Assembly (NCBI GenBank): GCA_040758525.1
Contig: JBFLVQ010000143.1
Coordinates: 1 to 15,854 of the forward strand
Length of the DNA stretch: 15,854 bases
Source of the DNA: JBFLVQ01 sp040758525
GTDB lineage: Bacteria > Acidobacteriota > Blastocatellia > Chloracidobacteriales > JADJPF01
Reading direction: 5' to 3'
Shown piece by piece: positions 14,783 through 15,854 of this stretch (position 1 is the stretch's first letter; each line of letters begins with the position of its first letter). Below the pieces are notes generated by a model that was not told where the DNA came from, made no database searches, and worked only from the letters and a program-made list of their open reading frames with translations. The translations under genes and the position numbers were made by a program.

Positions 14783-15627
14783 TACTTACCGTTTGTGCGT
14801 ACTGCTCGCTTACCACGTTTTTCGCCAGCAAACATTGCTACTTTAGCAGAAATATCAAAACTATAATTACCACGTTCACGCTCAATGATACGTGTAAGGG
14901 CGTCGCGCACAGGAATAAGGGCATAGGGAGGAAGAATGCTTAACCAATCCCCTAAGAGGTAGTCTTCGATTAGCGGTGCAGAGAAGAACTGTTCAGCCGA
15001 GTCATAAGAGAAACACTCTTTGTGCTGAAAGCTCTGGGTAGCAGCAAGCCCAACTTCATGTAGTACTGCTTCTACATCAGAGACTTTTGGTCGCGCATTG
15101 ATCAGGGTTTCTAATTGACTGAGGAGTTCTTCAGCCAACTGGCACTCATAGAGTGCTTCCCAAAAGATCGAAAAGAACTCATCAAAGCTTCCACGTGTCG
15201 TGACATTTAGCACTACACGGGCGCCTGGCAGAGCCACTCGTACCAATTCCGCAAGCTGTGCCTTGATATCATCAAGTAGTGAGAAGGTAGCATCTCCAAT
15301 TACTAGATCAAAGCTATTGTCGGAAAAGGCAAGCGAAGCCGCCTGGCCAACATAAAAATTGAGATTGCCGACCTTAGCAGCAATTGCCTTAGCATGAGCA
15401 AGCTCAATCATATCAAGACTTGTATCAACTCCTATGACACTGCCTTTGTTTGCCAGTGCAAATGCCATCTCAATAGCATGTCCGCCTGTACCACAATTAA
15501 CATCTAGTATACGACCATTGGTAGGTAGTCCCAGTTTTTCGTTAAAGAGGCGATCATAACAATCTCGCCAAGTGGGCGCGATGTAGAGATCATAAAGATA
15601 TGCAAGTTCACGTTTCGATTTAGTCAA
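14782..15627 (-). CDS. Class I SAM-dependent methyltransferase, UbiE/Methyltransf_11-like, substrate unknown
   Basis: The 281-residue protein has a Rossmann-type methyltransferase core at about 35-150: motif I ILDVNCGTGG (40-49, Asn where Gly is more usual), the acidic ribose-binding D68 in GVDTS, a motif II-like FDLVIGDATFSLLDD (about 106-120) and LPGARVVLNV. The remaining 130 residues are a mostly helical region that could bind substrate, ending in a basic tail (KRGKRAVRTNGK). The methyl acceptor cannot be read from the sequence. The start is TTG at 15627: an in-frame TAG lies four codons upstream, no ATG or GTG intervenes, and AGGGA sits a few bases before it. The first internal ATG (residue 53) would destroy motif I. 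It is convergent with the cyclophilin gene and is a monocistronic unit as far as visible. Confidence 0.88.
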   Translation of the reverse strand: MTKSKRELAYLYDLYIAPTWRDCYDRLFNEKLGLPTNGRILDVNCGTGGHAIEMAFALANKGSVIGVDTSLDMIELAHAKAIAAKVGNLNFYVGQAASLAFSDNSFDLVIGDATFSLLDDIKAQLAELVRVALPGARVVLNVTTRGSFDEFFSIFWEALYECQLAEELLSQLETLINARPKVSDVEAVLHEVGLAATQSFQHKECFSYDSAEQFFSAPLIEDYLLGDWLSILPPYALIPVRDALTRIIERERGNYSFDISAKVAMFAGEKRGKRAVRTNGK

Positions 15628-15693
15628 GCTGCTTCCCTAATTGTTGTAAATCCCACGTAAAGATGTTGTTGCTAATTTTACATCACTTGCTGG

Positions 15694-15747
15694 GGTTCTT
15701 GCCAGAACCGCTAACCAGAGAGTAGCGCAAGGGTTGTTGTAGCGCTA
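15694..15747. repeat. Two inverted repeats in the intergenic region before the right edge
   Basis: GGTTCT (15694-15699) and AGAACC (15704-15709) form a perfect 6+4+6 inverted repeat. TAGCGC (15723-15728) and GCGCTA (15742-15747) form another with a 13-base loop, and TAGCGCTA (15740-15747) is itself a palindrome. Both lie between the methyltransferase start and the rightward promoter at 15763-15790, where operators for divergent genes could lie. Apart from these and the promoter, I see nothing else in 15628-15840. Confidence 0.35.
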
Positions 15748-15762
15748 AGGTCCCGCTCGCTA

Positions 15763-15790
15763 TTGACAGTCTTTACTAAAGGACTAAAAT
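15763..15790 (+). promoter_or_regulatory. Strong sigma70-like promoter reading out of the right edge
   Basis: A perfect TTGACA (15763-15768) is followed after 16 bases by TAAAAT (15785-15790), one mismatch from TATAAT. Transcription would begin near 15797 and run into the gene beyond the window. A 6-bp stem, ATTTTC (15809-15814) with GAAAAT (15832-15837), lies in the leader, and its loop holds the GAGG at 15824-15827. Confidence 0.55.
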
Positions 15791-15840
15791 ATCCATTTTA
15801 TTGGGGTAATTTTCCATCGTATTGAGGTTTTGAAAATCTA

Positions 15841-15854
15841 ATGACAACGCTGAC
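15841..15854 (+). CDS. Possible start of a gene truncated by the right edge
   Basis: An ATG at 15841 opens a frame (Met-Thr-Thr-Leu) with no stop before the edge, 44 bases after the predicted start of the TTGACA/TAAAAT promoter. The nearest Shine-Dalgarno-like GAGG is 13 bases away, which is far. Only four codons are visible, so the product cannot be named and the true start could lie outside. Confidence 0.25.

Noticed and set aside
15694..15709. LexA-type SOS box
   Set aside because: The arms read GTTC...GAAC, the opposite order to the Gram-positive GAAC-N4-GTTC box, and no SOS gene is visible.

Overview
The window looks like ordinary chromosome from an Acidobacteriota-type bacterium, possibly class Blastocatellia. 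This is inferred from gene families, not from any search. The indicators are a TIGR02999-like ECF sigma factor beside a Hanks-type kinase with a long TPR tail, a secreted protein ending in a 'VWFA-related Acidobacterial' (TIGR03436-like) domain, a secreted two-domain M16 peptidase, and a GatB of the GatCAB pathway. Base composition is moderate to slightly AT-rich. I see no insertion sequence, phage gene, CRISPR array, tRNA or rRNA.

Layout. Positions 1-174 are an upstream region with a 7-bp inverted repeat. Positions 175-3752 (+) hold an ECF sigma factor and, 8 bp downstream, a membrane Ser/Thr kinase with a TPR tail. This is probably a phosphorylation-controlled transcription switch, because the sigma factor lacks the usual acidic region 2.2 motif and has threonines there. 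Positions 3776-9783 (-) hold, in transcription order, a GH57 glucanotransferase-like protein, a secreted M16 peptidase 30 bp downstream, a 37-bp near-perfect inverted repeat, and an unrecognised 288-residue protein that ends tail-to-tail with the kinase. Positions 9784-10196 are a 413-bp divergent intergenic region with a candidate promoter in each direction, small palindromes and a long untranslated leader. Positions 10197-12491 (+) encode an exported protein made of a DUF4097-like beta domain, a 255-residue low-complexity linker and a VWFA domain, followed by a stem-loop. Positions 12644-14753 (+) are gatB and, 10 bp downstream, a cyclophilin-type lipoprotein. Positions 14782-15627 (-) are a class I methyltransferase starting at TTG and sharing a short terminator-like hairpin with the cyclophilin gene. 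Positions 15628-15854 hold palindromes and a good sigma70-like promoter that reads out of the right edge.

Working together. The sigma/kinase pair is the clearest functional unit: the kinase domain is predicted cytoplasmic and the TPR tail outside, so an envelope cue could be relayed to the sigma factor. GH57 and M16 are probably co-transcribed but have no obvious shared pathway. gatB and the cyclophilin lipoprotein look co-transcribed. The most notable single observations are the QTTA replacement in the sigma factor, a Ser at the expected GH57 acid/base Asp position, and the 37-bp inverted repeat overlapping a TATAAT hexamer ahead of the unknown gene. I found no clear candidate for a wholly new system.
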